NCBI GenBank assembly: GCA_002493835.1
Contig: DLAA01000158.1
Coordinates: forward strand, 5,800 to 29,655
Direction of reading: 5' to 3'
Length of the DNA stretch: 23,856 nucleotides
From: Lachnospiraceae bacterium UBA7060
Lineage (GTDB): Bacteria > Bacillota > Clostridia > Lachnospirales > Lachnospiraceae
Shown here piece after piece: positions 1 through 8,220 of this stretch. Both the position numbers and the translations under genes were made by a program. Under the pieces are notes generated by a model that was given only the letters and a program-made list of their open reading frames with translations, searched no databases and was not told where the DNA came from. Numbering within the stretch: position 1 is the first letter of the stretch; every line of letters begins with the position of its first letter.

Positions 1-83
1 CGCACCTGACCTCCCTTCAGTCCCAGAGTATTTCGACTGATTGGGTTATTTGCGTGTTCTCACACAATGTAAATTATACCACA

Positions 84-106
84 TTTTGGTTCCCAGTCAA
101 CCAAAA
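84..106. other. Short A/T-flanked hairpin downstream of alaS
   Basis: TTTTGGTT and AACCAAAA form an 8-bp inverted repeat around a 7-nt loop, about 30 nt past the alaS stop. On the minus strand the T-run lies before the hairpin and no U-tract follows it, so it is a poor intrinsic terminator. It may only protect the 3' end of the alaS transcript. Nothing else is visible in the first 132 bases. Confidence 0.35.
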
Positions 107-132
107 AATATAAAAAACTACACTTTCTGTGC

Positions 133-2772
133 TTAATTAATCTGTGCTTCCAAAATTTCCCGTGTTTTTGCGATGGCATCATCAATACCTGCAGGGTTCT
201 TTCCTCCCGCCTGCGCCATATTGGGACGTCCGCCGCCTCCTCCTCCCACGAGAGCCGCAATGCCCTTGATCAGATTTCCCGCATGAGCACCCCGTCCCAT
301 GGCAGCATCTGTCGCCATAGCAATCATATTGACCTTGCCATCTTTATCGGAGATCAAAACCACTACACCCTCAGCCAGCTTCTCTTTCAACTGGTCGCCA
401 AGCTCACGCAGCCCGTTCATATCCACACCCGCTGCTTTGGCCGCAAGCAGCTTCACGCCCTTCACTTCCTGCACCTGATCCATCACGTCGCCCAGAGCAT
501 CTTTAGCTGCCTTGCTCTTTAAAGACTCGTTCTCGCTCTGCAGAGCCTTCAACTCCGCCATCAGATGCTCACACCGCTCTACCAAACTGGCAGGATTGGT
601 CTTTAACGTCTTCGCCGCCGCATTCAGCTGTTCTTCCAGCTTCTGATAGTAGGCCGTCACATTGTTCCCCGTCACCGCCTCAATTCTGCGCACGCCCGCC
701 GCCACACCTGATTCTGACAAAATCTTAAAGGAACCAATCATCCCCGTGGATCTCACATGAGTACCGCCGCACAATTCCTTAGAGAACTCTCCCATCTGCA
801 CCACTCGCACCGTCTCGCCGTACTTTTCCCCAAAAAGGGCCATGGCACCTGATTTCTTAGCCTCCTCTATAGTCATAACCTTTGTCTCTACTGCAAGGTT
901 TTCCGCTATCTGCTCATTGACGATCTGCTCCACCTTCTTAAGCTCCTCCGCCGTCATAGCTGCAGAGTGGGAAAAATCAAAGCGGGTTCTCTCTCCGTCC
1001 TGATAGGAGCCTGCCTGTTCCACGTGATTGCCCAGTACTTCGCGGAGAGCCTTCTGCAAAAGATGTGTTGCGCTGTGGTTCTTGCAGGTGTTTCTCCTTC
1101 TTGTGATATCAACCGACAATGTCACAGTGTCTCCCACTTTAAACATACCTTTTGTCACCTTACCGATATGTCCCACCTTGCCGCCCAGCAGCTTGATGGT
1201 GTTCTCCACGTAAAATTCGCCGTCTTTTGTAGTAATCACGCCGATATCACCCTCCTGGCCACCCATAGTAGCATAGAAAGGCGTCTGTTCTACAATTACC
1301 GTACCGATCTCTCCGTCTGTCAGCGCCTCCACCAGCTCTGTCTCCGTGGTGAGCACTGTAATTTTGGAATCGTAAGTCAGATTGTCATATCCCACAAATT
1401 CTGTGGTGACAGCCGGGTCGATAGACTCGTACACGGTCACATCCGCACCCATATAATTGGTCACCTTGCGGGCCGCTCTAGCCTTGTCCTTCTGCTCCTG
1501 CATACAGGCTTGAAAACCCTCCTCATCCACTGTAAAGCCCTTTTCCTCCAAAATTTCCCTTGTCAGATCAAGCGGAAATCCAAAGGTATCATATAACTTA
1601 AAGGCATCTGCCCCTCCAAGCTGCTTCTTCCCTTCCTTCTCCACAGCCTCCACCATTTCATTCAAGATACTCAAGCCCTGATCGATGGTCTTATTGAATT
1701 TGCTTTCTTCCTGCTTTAACACATTGAAGATAAATTCCTTCTTCTCCTCCAGCTCCGGATAACCGTCTTTGGAACCTTCAATGACGGTTCCAGCCAAATT
1801 GGCCAAGAACATATCTTTTATGCCGAGTTTTCTACCCTGGCGCGCCGCCCGGCGGATAATCCGGCGCAGCACATAACCCCTGCCTTCATTAGAGGGCATA
1901 ATACCGTCCGAAATCATAAAAGTGGCAGAACGAATATGATCCGTAATAATGCGGATAGAAACATCTGTGTCGTAATCCTTCTTATACTCCACACCCGCAA
2001 TCTCACACACTCTGGTGCGCAGGGCAAATACCGTGTCCACATCAAAAATGGAATCCACATCCTGCACCACAGAAGCCAATCTCTCAAGACCCATGCCGGT
2101 GTCAATATTTTTTTGCACAAGCTCCGTATAATTGCCCTTGCCGTCATTGTCGAACTGGGTAAACACATTGTTCCAGATTTCCATATAACGGTCGCAGTCA
2201 CAGCCTACGGTACAGCCAGGCTTGCCGCATCCGTATTTCTCACCCCGGTCGTAATAGATTTCCGAGCAGGGCCCGCAGGGCCCAGAACCATGCTCCCAGA
2301 AATTATCTTCCTTGCCAAAGCGGAAAATCCGCTCCGGCGCGATACCAATCTCCTTATTCCAGATCTCAAAGGCTTCCTCATCGTTTTCATAAATAGACGG
2401 ATAAAGCCTGTCCTCCGGAAGTCCGACCACTTTGGTCAAAAACTCCCAGCTCCACGCAATTGCCTCGTGTTTAAAATAATCGCCAAAAGAGAAATTACCC
2501 AGCATTTCAAAAAAAGTGCCATGTCTCGCTGTCTTGCCTACATTCTCCAGATCTCCTGTCCGAATACACTTCTGGCAAGTGGTAACACGCCTTTTTGGCG
2601 GAATTTCCTGCCCCGTAAAATAAGGTTTTAGCGGGGCCATGCCGGAATTGATCAAAAGCAGGCTGTTATCATTATGAGGCACCAGCGAAAAGCTTTTCAT
2701 CTTCAAATGCTCCTTGCTCTCAAAAAAGTCAAGAAACATTCTCCGCAGTTCATTAACACCATAAGGTTTCAT
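133..2772 (-). CDS. alaS: Alanyl-tRNA synthetase
   Basis: This cytoplasmic enzyme charges tRNA-Ala with alanine and hydrolyses mischarged Ser- or Gly-tRNA-Ala. At 879 residues it has the usual full bacterial AlaRS length. The N-terminal class II catalytic core is recognisable from the start. It is followed by the tRNA-recognition region and the editing domain with its zinc-ligand-type motifs: H566-x3-H570 within NHSATHLLQKAL and C668-x3-H672 within LCGGTHVRS. A Gly-rich C-Ala segment (GGGGGGRPNMAQAGG) lies near the C-terminus. The ATG is preceded by a GGAAGG/AGGATG-type ribosome binding site about 10 nt upstream. It lies 90 nt downstream of glyS in the same direction, so the two synthetase genes are probably co-transcribed. 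No frameshift or missing motif was seen, and the identification is secure. Confidence 0.98.
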   Translation of the reverse strand: MKPYGVNELRRMFLDFFESKEHLKMKSFSLVPHNDNSLLLINSGMAPLKPYFTGQEIPPKRRVTTCQKCIRTGDLENVGKTARHGTFFEMLGNFSFGDYFKHEAIAWSWEFLTKVVGLPEDRLYPSIYENDEEAFEIWNKEIGIAPERIFRFGKEDNFWEHGSGPCGPCSEIYYDRGEKYGCGKPGCTVGCDCDRYMEIWNNVFTQFDNDGKGNYTELVQKNIDTGMGLERLASVVQDVDSIFDVDTVFALRTRVCEIAGVEYKKDYDTDVSIRIITDHIRSATFMISDGIMPSNEGRGYVLRRIIRRAARQGRKLGIKDMFLANLAGTVIEGSKDGYPELEEKKEFIFNVLKQEESKFNKTIDQGLSILNEMVEAVEKEGKKQLGGADAFKLYDTFGFPLDLTREILEEKGFTVDEEGFQACMQEQKDKARAARKVTNYMGADVTVYESIDPAVTTEFVGYDNLTYDSKITVLTTETELVEALTDGEIGTVIVEQTPFYATMGGQEGDIGVITTKDGEFYVENTIKLLGGKVGHIGKVTKGMFKVGDTVTLSVDITRRRNTCKNHSATHLLQKALREVLGNHVEQAGSYQDGERTRFDFSHSAAMTAEELKKVEQIVNEQIAENLAVETKVMTIEEAKKSGAMALFGEKYGETVRVVQMGEFSKELCGGTHVRSTGMIGSFKILSESGVAAGVRRIEAVTGNNVTAYYQKLEEQLNAAAKTLKTNPASLVERCEHLMAELKALQSENESLKSKAAKDALGDVMDQVQEVKGVKLLAAKAAGVDMNGLRELGDQLKEKLAEGVVVLISDKDGKVNMIAMATDAAMGRGAHAGNLIKGIAALVGGGGGGRPNMAQAGGKNPAGIDDAIAKTREILEAQIN

Positions 2773-2809
2773 CGTATCTATTCATCCTTCCTTAGTTTTC
2801 GAATATAGC

Positions 2810-2853
2810 CGAGTCCGCGAAGCGGATCTCGAAAAGATAATTCCGAAGGAATT
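2810..2853 (-). other. Two consecutive small hairpins between glyS and alaS
   Basis: On the transcribed minus strand, AATTCC-TTC-GGAATT (2839-2853) is followed by a second stem, CGAG(A)TCCGC-TTC-GCGGACTCG (2810-2831). Both close on a TTC loop and they lie 7 nt apart. The first is followed by ATCTTTT, a poor U-tract, so partial termination or RNA processing between glyS and alaS is possible. Function is inferred only from the folds. Confidence 0.45.
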
Positions 2854-2862
2854 TTCTTCGTT

Positions 2863-4251
2863 TCAAAAAGTAAATTTATCCGCAAAATAAGCGTCCAGCT
2901 CTCCTATCGCAATCCGCTCCTGCTCCATGGAATCACGGAAACGCACTGTCACACAGCCATCCGTTTCAGAATCGAAATCGTATGTAACGCAAAACGGCGT
3001 TCCGATCTCATCCTGCCTGCGGTATCTCTTACCAATATTGCCTCTGTCATCAAATTCACAGTTATATTTCTTGGAAAGCTGTGCAAAAATCTTCTCCGCG
3101 CCCTCATTCAGCTTTTTTGAGAGGGGCAGCACGCCGATTTTAACAGGAGCAAGGGCCGGATGAAAGTGCAGCACGGTACGCACATCTCCCTCGCCGATCT
3201 CCTCCTCATCATAAGCGCCGCAGAGTACAGCAAGGAACAGCCTCTCTACACCGAGAGACGGCTCAATAACATAGGGAATATATTTCTCATTTTTCGAATC
3301 ATCAAAGTAAGTTAAATCCTCGCCGGAAGTATTCTGATGCTGGGTCAGGTCATAGTCCGTCCTGTCAGCAATCCCCCAAAGCTCGCCCCACCCAAAGGGG
3401 AACAGGAACTCAATATCTGTAGTTGCCTTCGAGTAGAAGGAAAGCTCCTCCGGATCGTGGTCGCGGACTCTCATCTCCTCCTCTTTCATACCAAGGCTCT
3501 TTAAGAAATCAATGCAATACTTTTTCCAGTACGCAAACCACTCAAGATCCGTGTCTGGTTCGCAGAAAAACTCCATCTCCATCTGTTCGAATTCTCTCAC
3601 ACGGAAAATAAAATTGCCCGGCGTGATTTCGTTTCGGAAAGATTTACCCACCTGGCAGATGCCAAAAGGAATTTTTTTTCGGGAAGTGCGCTGTACATTC
3701 TTAAAGTTTACAAAAATACCCTGCGCTGTCTCCGGCCGCAGATACACAGTATTTTTGGCATCTTCGGTAACACCCTGGAAAGTTTTGAACATCAGGTTGA
3801 ACTGTCTGATATCAGTAAAGTTATGCTTACCGCAAGTAGGGCAGGGAATATTGTGTTCTTCAATAAAGTCCTTCATCTGCTGCTGACTCCAGCCGTCCAC
3901 GGAAGATTCCAAAGTCATGCCGTTCTCCGCCACATAATCTTCAATGATTTTATCTGCCCGAAATCTTTCATGACACTCCTTACAGTCCATGAGCGGATCA
4001 GAAAAACTGCCTAGATGACCGCTGGCTACCCATGTCTGCGGATTCATCAGAATCGCACAGTCCACACCTACATTGTAAGGGCTCTCCATAACGAACTTCT
4101 GCCACCATGCCTTTTTAATATTATTTTTCAGCTCCACTCCCAGATTGCCGAAATCCCATGTATTCGCAAGGCCCCCATAAATCTCAGAGCCGGGATAAAC
4201 AAATCCTCTCGCCTTGGATAACGCAACAATCTTTTCCATTGTCTTTTCCAT
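2863..4251 (-). CDS. glyS: Glycyl-tRNA synthetase (single-chain, alpha2 type)
   Basis: This cytoplasmic class II synthetase charges tRNA-Gly. The 462 residues match the homodimeric type found in many Firmicutes, rather than the separate alpha and beta chains of the other bacterial form. Visible landmarks are the N-terminal segment KARGFVYPGSEIYGG, a probable zinc site (C90-x2-C93 and C137-x2-C140), class II motif 2 (FRNEITPGNFIFRVREFEQ, about 206-224) and motif 3 (IEPSLGVERLFLAVL). The chosen ATG has an AAGGAGGAA ribosome binding site about 9 nt upstream. A second in-frame Met four codons later is less well spaced. The gene lies downstream of a lipoprotein gene, separated by strong hairpins, and upstream of alaS. 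I saw no T-box in the 124-nt upstream gap, so control by a glycine T-box is not supported here. Confidence 0.97.
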   Translation of the reverse strand: MEKTMEKIVALSKARGFVYPGSEIYGGLANTWDFGNLGVELKNNIKKAWWQKFVMESPYNVGVDCAILMNPQTWVASGHLGSFSDPLMDCKECHERFRADKIIEDYVAENGMTLESSVDGWSQQQMKDFIEEHNIPCPTCGKHNFTDIRQFNLMFKTFQGVTEDAKNTVYLRPETAQGIFVNFKNVQRTSRKKIPFGICQVGKSFRNEITPGNFIFRVREFEQMEMEFFCEPDTDLEWFAYWKKYCIDFLKSLGMKEEEMRVRDHDPEELSFYSKATTDIEFLFPFGWGELWGIADRTDYDLTQHQNTSGEDLTYFDDSKNEKYIPYVIEPSLGVERLFLAVLCGAYDEEEIGEGDVRTVLHFHPALAPVKIGVLPLSKKLNEGAEKIFAQLSKKYNCEFDDRGNIGKRYRRQDEIGTPFCVTYDFDSETDGCVTVRFRDSMEQERIAIGELDAYFADKFTF

Positions 4252-4288
4252 CTTGCCGATTTCCTCCTTAATCTATTCAACTCTGTAC

Positions 4289-4316
4289 AGAGAATGCCGT
4301 TTTTCAAGCATTCTCT
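4289..4316. repeat. 9-bp inverted repeat upstream of glyS
   Basis: AGAGAATGC (4289-4297) and its exact complement GCATTCTCT (4308-4316) form a 9-bp stem with a 10-nt loop. It lies between the larger 4319-4372 hairpin and the glyS ribosome binding site. No U-run follows on the minus strand. It could be part of the glyS leader, but the function is not known. Confidence 0.55.
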
Positions 4317-4318
4317 CA

Positions 4319-4372
4319 CGCGAAACTTAGTACTTCTAAGTCAGCTATGCTGACTTAGAAGTACTTTTCGCG
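4319..4372. repeat. Long near-perfect hairpin between a lipoprotein gene and glyS
   Basis: AGTACTTCTAAGTCAGC (4329-4345) and its exact complement (4349-4365) form a 17-bp stem around TAT. An outer CGCGAAA/TTTCGCG pair (4319-4325 and 4366-4372) extends it to 24 bp with a 3-nt bulge. It begins 3 nt after the stop codon of the minus-strand lipoprotein gene, so it is at least a transcript-end structure. The minus-strand sequence after the inner stem is AAGTTTCGCG, a weak U-tract, so it is not a textbook terminator. It could instead be a palindromic repeat element. Confidence 0.7.
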
Positions 4373-4375
4373 TTG

Positions 4376-5008
4376 TTACTCGTAAATGATATAAGAGAAC
4401 GCAAAGGTTCCCTCTTCTTCCTGATTGCTGATCTTCACACCTTTTTTACCAACAAAAGTAAGCTCCTGTCCACTGTGAGCACTCTGATTAATATACGCAA
4501 CTTTTCCAGGCAGATTGACAAGCATCTCCTCCCCGCTCTTTGTCTCCAGAACAACCAGCTTCATTTTATCCCAGTCTTCTATATAACCTACTTCCGCGGC
4601 TTTTCCTTCCGGCGAGACAAGAGGGACAGCTTCCATCTCATATCCTGCATCTGCCGCACCCGCCAGTGTTCCAGCATATAATGCTCTGTGATTAAACTCG
4701 CTGTAATCCTCCGGCGACGCATATTTGAAATCCAGTACAAGACTGCCGTCTTTCTCCTCTACCGCTTCCAGCGATATCTTTTCCCCATTTTCCGCGCAGT
4801 ACTCCTCCACGCGTCCCGTGGCAAAATTCTCCAAATCGGACATATCGATCTGATAATAATTTTGGTCTGCTTTACCGACAATTCGATGTGTGATCTCTCC
4901 TTCCTTGCCGAAAGACAGAGAATTCATTTCCGCCGCCTGGCCCTGCCCGCATCCGGCAAACCCAAGAACCAGTACTGACAATGCCAGTGTTACCGCTACC
5001 CTTCGCAT
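4376..5008 (-). CDS. Putative lipoprotein of unknown function
   Basis: This is a 210-residue protein with a short basic N-terminus (MRR), a hydrophobic segment and a lipobox ending in GFAGC at Cys20. It is expected to be exported and lipid-anchored on the outer face of the membrane. The Phe at position -3 of the lipobox is slightly unusual. The mature part is acidic, with no repeat or further membrane segment, and I do not recognise a catalytic motif or named domain. The start is supported by a GAGGGG ribosome binding site 7 nt upstream of the ATG. It lies between recO (176-nt gap upstream) and glyS, with a strong hairpin 3 nt after its stop codon, so it may end its own transcript. No function is assigned. 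Confidence 0.8.
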   Translation of the reverse strand: MRRVAVTLALSVLVLGFAGCGQGQAAEMNSLSFGKEGEITHRIVGKADQNYYQIDMSDLENFATGRVEEYCAENGEKISLEAVEEKDGSLVLDFKYASPEDYSEFNHRALYAGTLAGAADAGYEMEAVPLVSPEGKAAEVGYIEDWDKMKLVVLETKSGEEMLVNLPGKVAYINQSAHSGQELTFVGKKGVKISNQEEEGTFAFSYIIYE

Positions 5009-5184
5009 ATATTTTCCCCTCTATATAACTTCTACTCGCCGTGGCCGTTCTTCAATCAAACAGGATATATCGTCCTACACCGGACGTTAACCCAATTGCT
5101 TGCAGCCATTACATACATTCGAAAGCACCCCTTCGTCTGTCTGTACTGACAGGAGGCCGCACGGCTCAATTACATTTCATTATA

Positions 5185-5832
5185 TTAAAGATGATCGACA
5201 ATTTCAAGACTTTTAAACGAGTGATCCACATATCGGACCCGATAGTCGTCCGCGATGGATTTTAGCTCTGCCATTACCTTTGGCGTCACAGTGAACGTGT
5301 ATAACTTTTCGATCGGTGAAGCTGTGATATAAGAGACCGCATAACGGGTGGATTCCTCCCACTTTCCCTCAGTAGGCATCCCTGGGAACTCCCCGTTTAT
5401 CACCATGGCCTTCATCTCAAATATGTACCGCACCAGCACATTGCAAAGTCCCTCGTGCATCAGCGCACGCAGGGACTGATAGAGAAGTTTTAACATTTCC
5501 TTCTCGTCATTATTTTCTCTTGTGTAATAATCCGCGACCTCCAGAAAGTACATACCGAAGAACGCGCCCTCATAATCCCCCCGAAGACCCTCAAAATAAT
5601 TTTCAACATCCGCCTCCATCACATTGTAAGAGGTTCTCCCTTCATACAGTTTAAATATTCCAAAGCAAAAAGGATTCGTCGCCGCTAAAAGCATACTGTT
5701 TGGTTTTCTCGCGCCTCTGGCAAAGGCCGATATCTTTCCTCTCTCCTTCGTTAAAAACACCACTCGTTTGTCATAGTCGTTCATCGGTTCAGCCTTTAAA
5801 ACCATTCCCGTAATCTCTGTTATCCCCTGCAT
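5185..5832 (-). CDS. recO: DNA repair protein RecO, short form without zinc finger
   Basis: RecO works with RecF and RecR to load RecA at gaps and can anneal single strands. The N-terminal OB-fold signature is clear (TGMVLKAEPMNDYDKRVVFLTKERGKISAFARGARKPNS). It is followed by the helical domain and the family's C-terminal pattern ending in SFKSLEIVDHL. The protein has 215 residues, against roughly 240-255 for many relatives. The difference falls after INGEFPG (about residue 150), where many RecO proteins carry a four-cysteine zinc finger; here no cysteine pair exists. The start overlaps the end of yqzL by 44 nt in another frame, suggesting translational coupling. The gene order era, yqzL, recO is the common Firmicute arrangement, which strengthens the call. 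Confidence 0.93.
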   Translation of the reverse strand: MQGITEITGMVLKAEPMNDYDKRVVFLTKERGKISAFARGARKPNSMLLAATNPFCFGIFKLYEGRTSYNVMEADVENYFEGLRGDYEGAFFGMYFLEVADYYTRENNDEKEMLKLLYQSLRALMHEGLCNVLVRYIFEMKAMVINGEFPGMPTEGKWEESTRYAVSYITASPIEKLYTFTVTPKVMAELKSIADDYRVRYVDHSFKSLEIVDHL

Positions 5833-5956
5833 GAGAATACTCCTTTAACTGTTCGGCCTCTCTTCGCTCCTCTTGTCTTTCCGCATTTTTATAGGCCAGG
5901 AAGTCATCGATCTTTCCTGTCGCCATAAATTGCTCCCAGTAATTTAATTCCTTCAT
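5789..5956 (-). CDS. yqzL: YqzL-like small protein
   Basis: This 55-residue ORF begins MKELNYWEQFMATGKIDDFL and ends in NGFKG. The pattern W-x2-F-x2-TG-x-(I/V)-D-x-(F/Y)-L resembles the small YqzL protein that B. subtilis encodes between era and recO, and this gene sits in exactly that place. The ATG at 5956 is preceded by GGGGAAG and AAAGGA. An in-frame ATG at 5968 would add four residues but has almost no spacing to a ribosome binding site. The middle of the protein is highly charged (AERQEERREAEQLKEY) and probably helical. The last 44 nt overlap recO in a different frame. The function of the family is unknown. Confidence 0.78.
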   Translation of the reverse strand: MKELNYWEQFMATGKIDDFLAYKNAERQEERREAEQLKEYSHAGDNRDYGNGFKG

Positions 5957-6019
5957 CTTCTTCCCCATTCCTTTGTGTTAGTTGTCCACAAGAAATAGGG
6001 TTCGCAGATTGCCCTTTTT

Positions 6020-6964
6020 CTATTCTTTCTCTTCAGGATTGTAACCGAAATTTTTCAGCAGATAATCACTGTCCCGCCAGTCCTTTTTCACCCGGACCCA
6101 GAGCTTCAAATTCACTTGCTTTTCCACCAACTCTTCAATATCCCGTCTGGCAAGAGAACCTATTTTTTTAAGCATAGCTCCCTGCTTTCCGATGATGATT
6201 CCTTTGTGGGACTCTCTCTCGCAGACAATAACAGCCTCTATATCCACGAGTCTTTTTTTATACTTCATCTGCTCGATTGTGACAGCTATTCCATGAGGAA
6301 TCTCCTCCTCCAGACATCTAAGCGCTTTCTCCCTGATCAGCTCCGCCACAATCTGCCGCACAGGCTGATCTGTCACGGTATCTTCGTCAAAGAATGGAGC
6401 GCCGCAGGGAAGATACTTCATAATACAGTCAATCAATATCTGCAGTCCGTCTAACTTCAGTGCAGACACTGGAACAATTTCCGCAAAGTCAAGCTCTTTC
6501 CTGTAAGCATCAATATATGTTAAAATCAATTCTTTCTTTACCATATCTATCTTGTTGATAACTAAAATAACAGGTGTTTTAGTTTTTTTCAACTCCTCGA
6601 TGATATGCCGCTCACCCGCACCTATATAATCTGTGGGCTCCACCAGCCACAGGATCACGTCCACCTCAGACAACGTACTCTCTGCCGCACTCACCATATA
6701 ATCTCCCAATTTATTCTTTGCCTTATGAATGCCCGGTGTATCCAGAAATACGATTTGTCCTGCCTCATTGGTGTATACCGTCCTGATCCGGTTTCTGGTT
6801 GTCTGGGGCTTTTTTGATGTGATGGCAATCTTCTGGCCGATCAGTGCGTTCATCAGTGTCGATTTCCCTACATTCGGCCTGCCGATCAAAGCGGCAAAAC
6901 CAGACTTAAAGGGCGTGCCGCCCTGGTCTTCGTTTTGAATATCATTTTTGATAACATCTGTCAT
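6020..6964 (-). CDS. era: GTPase Era
   Basis: Era is an essential GTPase that binds 16S rRNA near the anti-Shine-Dalgarno end and assists 30S subunit maturation. All landmarks are present in 314 residues: G1 GRPNVGKS (28-35), G2 in PQTTRNRI (about 53-60), G3 DTPG (75-78), G4 NKID (137-140), G5 SAL (167-169) and a C-terminal KH domain with GIIIGKQG (255-262). Residues 1-20 are a short polar extension before the usual start of the G domain. The ribosome binding site is modest (AAGG about 8 nt upstream). The gene lies 35 nt downstream of the DUF4349 lipoprotein gene and just upstream of yqzL-recO, so it is probably in one transcript with them. Confidence 0.98.
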   Translation of the reverse strand: MTDVIKNDIQNEDQGGTPFKSGFAALIGRPNVGKSTLMNALIGQKIAITSKKPQTTRNRIRTVYTNEAGQIVFLDTPGIHKAKNKLGDYMVSAAESTLSEVDVILWLVEPTDYIGAGERHIIEELKKTKTPVILVINKIDMVKKELILTYIDAYRKELDFAEIVPVSALKLDGLQILIDCIMKYLPCGAPFFDEDTVTDQPVRQIVAELIREKALRCLEEEIPHGIAVTIEQMKYKKRLVDIEAVIVCERESHKGIIIGKQGAMLKKIGSLARRDIEELVEKQVNLKLWVRVKKDWRDSDYLLKNFGYNPEEKE

Positions 6965-6999
6965 TTTATTTACCTTGTTCTCTTTCTTTCCCGGTTCTC

Positions 7000-8136
7000 T
7001 TACTTGTCTGTTTCCTGCTCTGAGTCCTCTGCCTGCATTTTTGTTGCCTTTTCCTGTCCATATCTTATCGTAACGGGCGATCTGAACTGCACTCTCCTCT
7101 GCGCAGGCTCCAAACCTTTCTCTTTTCGTACCGCTTCACGCCTTTTGGCACGCTTTTTCCATAGCCTGTAGATGATGCGGAGTACAACCACCGCCACAGC
7201 GGCGATGACAAGCCAGAGAATCATATAGGGGATATCAATCACAAAGCGAATGGCAAAATCTCGAATACCATAACCGATATTCTCCAGGCTTTTCATAAAG
7301 CCGCTCTGAATCCTCTGTGCCACAGAGGCGTCCTCGGAAGGCGAATACTTCCGTACCTCCTCAATCGTAAGATATACAGTACTGTAGTCAATCTGATTGT
7401 CATAGGTGCGGAGCTGGGACTCCATACTCTCAAGCTGATAACGCACCTCCGAGAGCCTCCCCTCGATAGCGATGATATCCTCCACACTCTCTGCCTGCTC
7501 CATCAGTGAAAGAAGCCGTTCCTGCTCCGTGAGAAGCGCCTTCTTGTGGCTCTCCAAATCTACATACTGCAGGGTTACATCCTCTACACTCTCAGACCTG
7601 CTGGTCACATTCGTCTGCTCGCCGACCTGTGCAAGAAAGCCATCCAGCTTCTCCTTTGGCACACGGGCAGTCAGATTAGCGCAGCGCTGCTTTACCATCT
7701 GCTCTCCCACATAATAGCTGTTTACATCGTAAACGGAAATACTTTCTATGTAGCCGCCCAGCGTTTCCACCTGCTTTTGCAGGCCCGGCACCAGCACATC
7801 GAACTGCTCTGTCTCTGCTGATATATTCACGGTCTTAATCAGCTTACGCTCTGTGGCTGCTTCCGCCTCTGTCACCGTTCCCTGTTCGTACCCCTCATCT
7901 ACAACTTCCTCCGCAGCAGCCGCCTCAGCATATTCATACCCCGTCGCTTTCGCCAAATCATAGGATGCACCCGCATCGTAGGCGGCGCTCTCATTGACGA
8001 TTTCCTCTGTGACGGCGGGAGCCCCCGCCGCCGTGTCATAAGAAGCAAAGTTCGATCTGCCGCAGGCAGATATAACACCCGCTATTAATACAGCTGCCAA
8101 AAAACTTCTTATCCTGTTTTTCTTTCTTCCGTTCAT
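7000..8136 (-). CDS. DUF4349-family lipoprotein with C-terminal membrane anchor
   Basis: From the ATG at 8136 the product has 378 residues. This start is chosen because GGGAGGAG lies 6 nt upstream and the protein then begins with a proper signal (MNGRKKNRIRSF...VISAC) with a lipobox Cys25. The upstream in-frame ATG at 8211 would add 25 residues ahead of it. After an Ala/Glu-rich linker, the region from TERKLIKTVNISAETEQFD to YLTIEEVRKYS matches DUF4349, including a long coiled-coil-like stretch (LESHKKALLTEQERLLSLMEQ, split by charged residues). A transmembrane helix (PYMILWLVIAAVAVVVLRIIY) and a basic cytoplasmic tail follow. It probably sits on the outer face, anchored at both ends. Its biochemical function is unknown. 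Confidence 0.88.
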   Translation of the reverse strand: MNGRKKNRIRSFLAAVLIAGVISACGRSNFASYDTAAGAPAVTEEIVNESAAYDAGASYDLAKATGYEYAEAAAAEEVVDEGYEQGTVTEAEAATERKLIKTVNISAETEQFDVLVPGLQKQVETLGGYIESISVYDVNSYYVGEQMVKQRCANLTARVPKEKLDGFLAQVGEQTNVTSRSESVEDVTLQYVDLESHKKALLTEQERLLSLMEQAESVEDIIAIEGRLSEVRYQLESMESQLRTYDNQIDYSTVYLTIEEVRKYSPSEDASVAQRIQSGFMKSLENIGYGIRDFAIRFVIDIPYMILWLVIAAVAVVVLRIIYRLWKKRAKRREAVRKEKGLEPAQRRVQFRSPVTIRYGQEKATKMQAEDSEQETDK

Positions 8137-8220
8137 ACTCTTCTCCTCCCTTTCTTCGAACGCCTTCTGTCTAACATACCTTTCAGGATAAGAAAAAGTT
8201 GCATTGATCATTCATCATTT

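Noticed and set aside
84..106. Possible alaS terminator
   Set aside because: The T-run precedes the stem on the minus strand and the stem is A/T-rich with only two G-C pairs, so I list it only as a hairpin.
967..1596. Plus-strand open frame of 209 codons opposite alaS
   Set aside because: It lies entirely inside the well-supported alaS gene, has no ribosome binding site or recognisable product, and is a shadow frame.
1936..2631. Plus-strand open frame of 231 codons opposite alaS
   Set aside because: Antisense shadow of the conserved catalytic core of alaS; no family resemblance in its translation.
4252..4375. Possible glycine T-box upstream of glyS
   Set aside because: Neither the UGGNACCGCG T-box consensus nor an AGTA/specifier loop is present; the region holds only two hairpins.
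5137..5152. CTGTC/GACAG inverted repeat downstream of recO
   Set aside because: A five-pair stem without a U-tract; too weak to call a terminator or operator.
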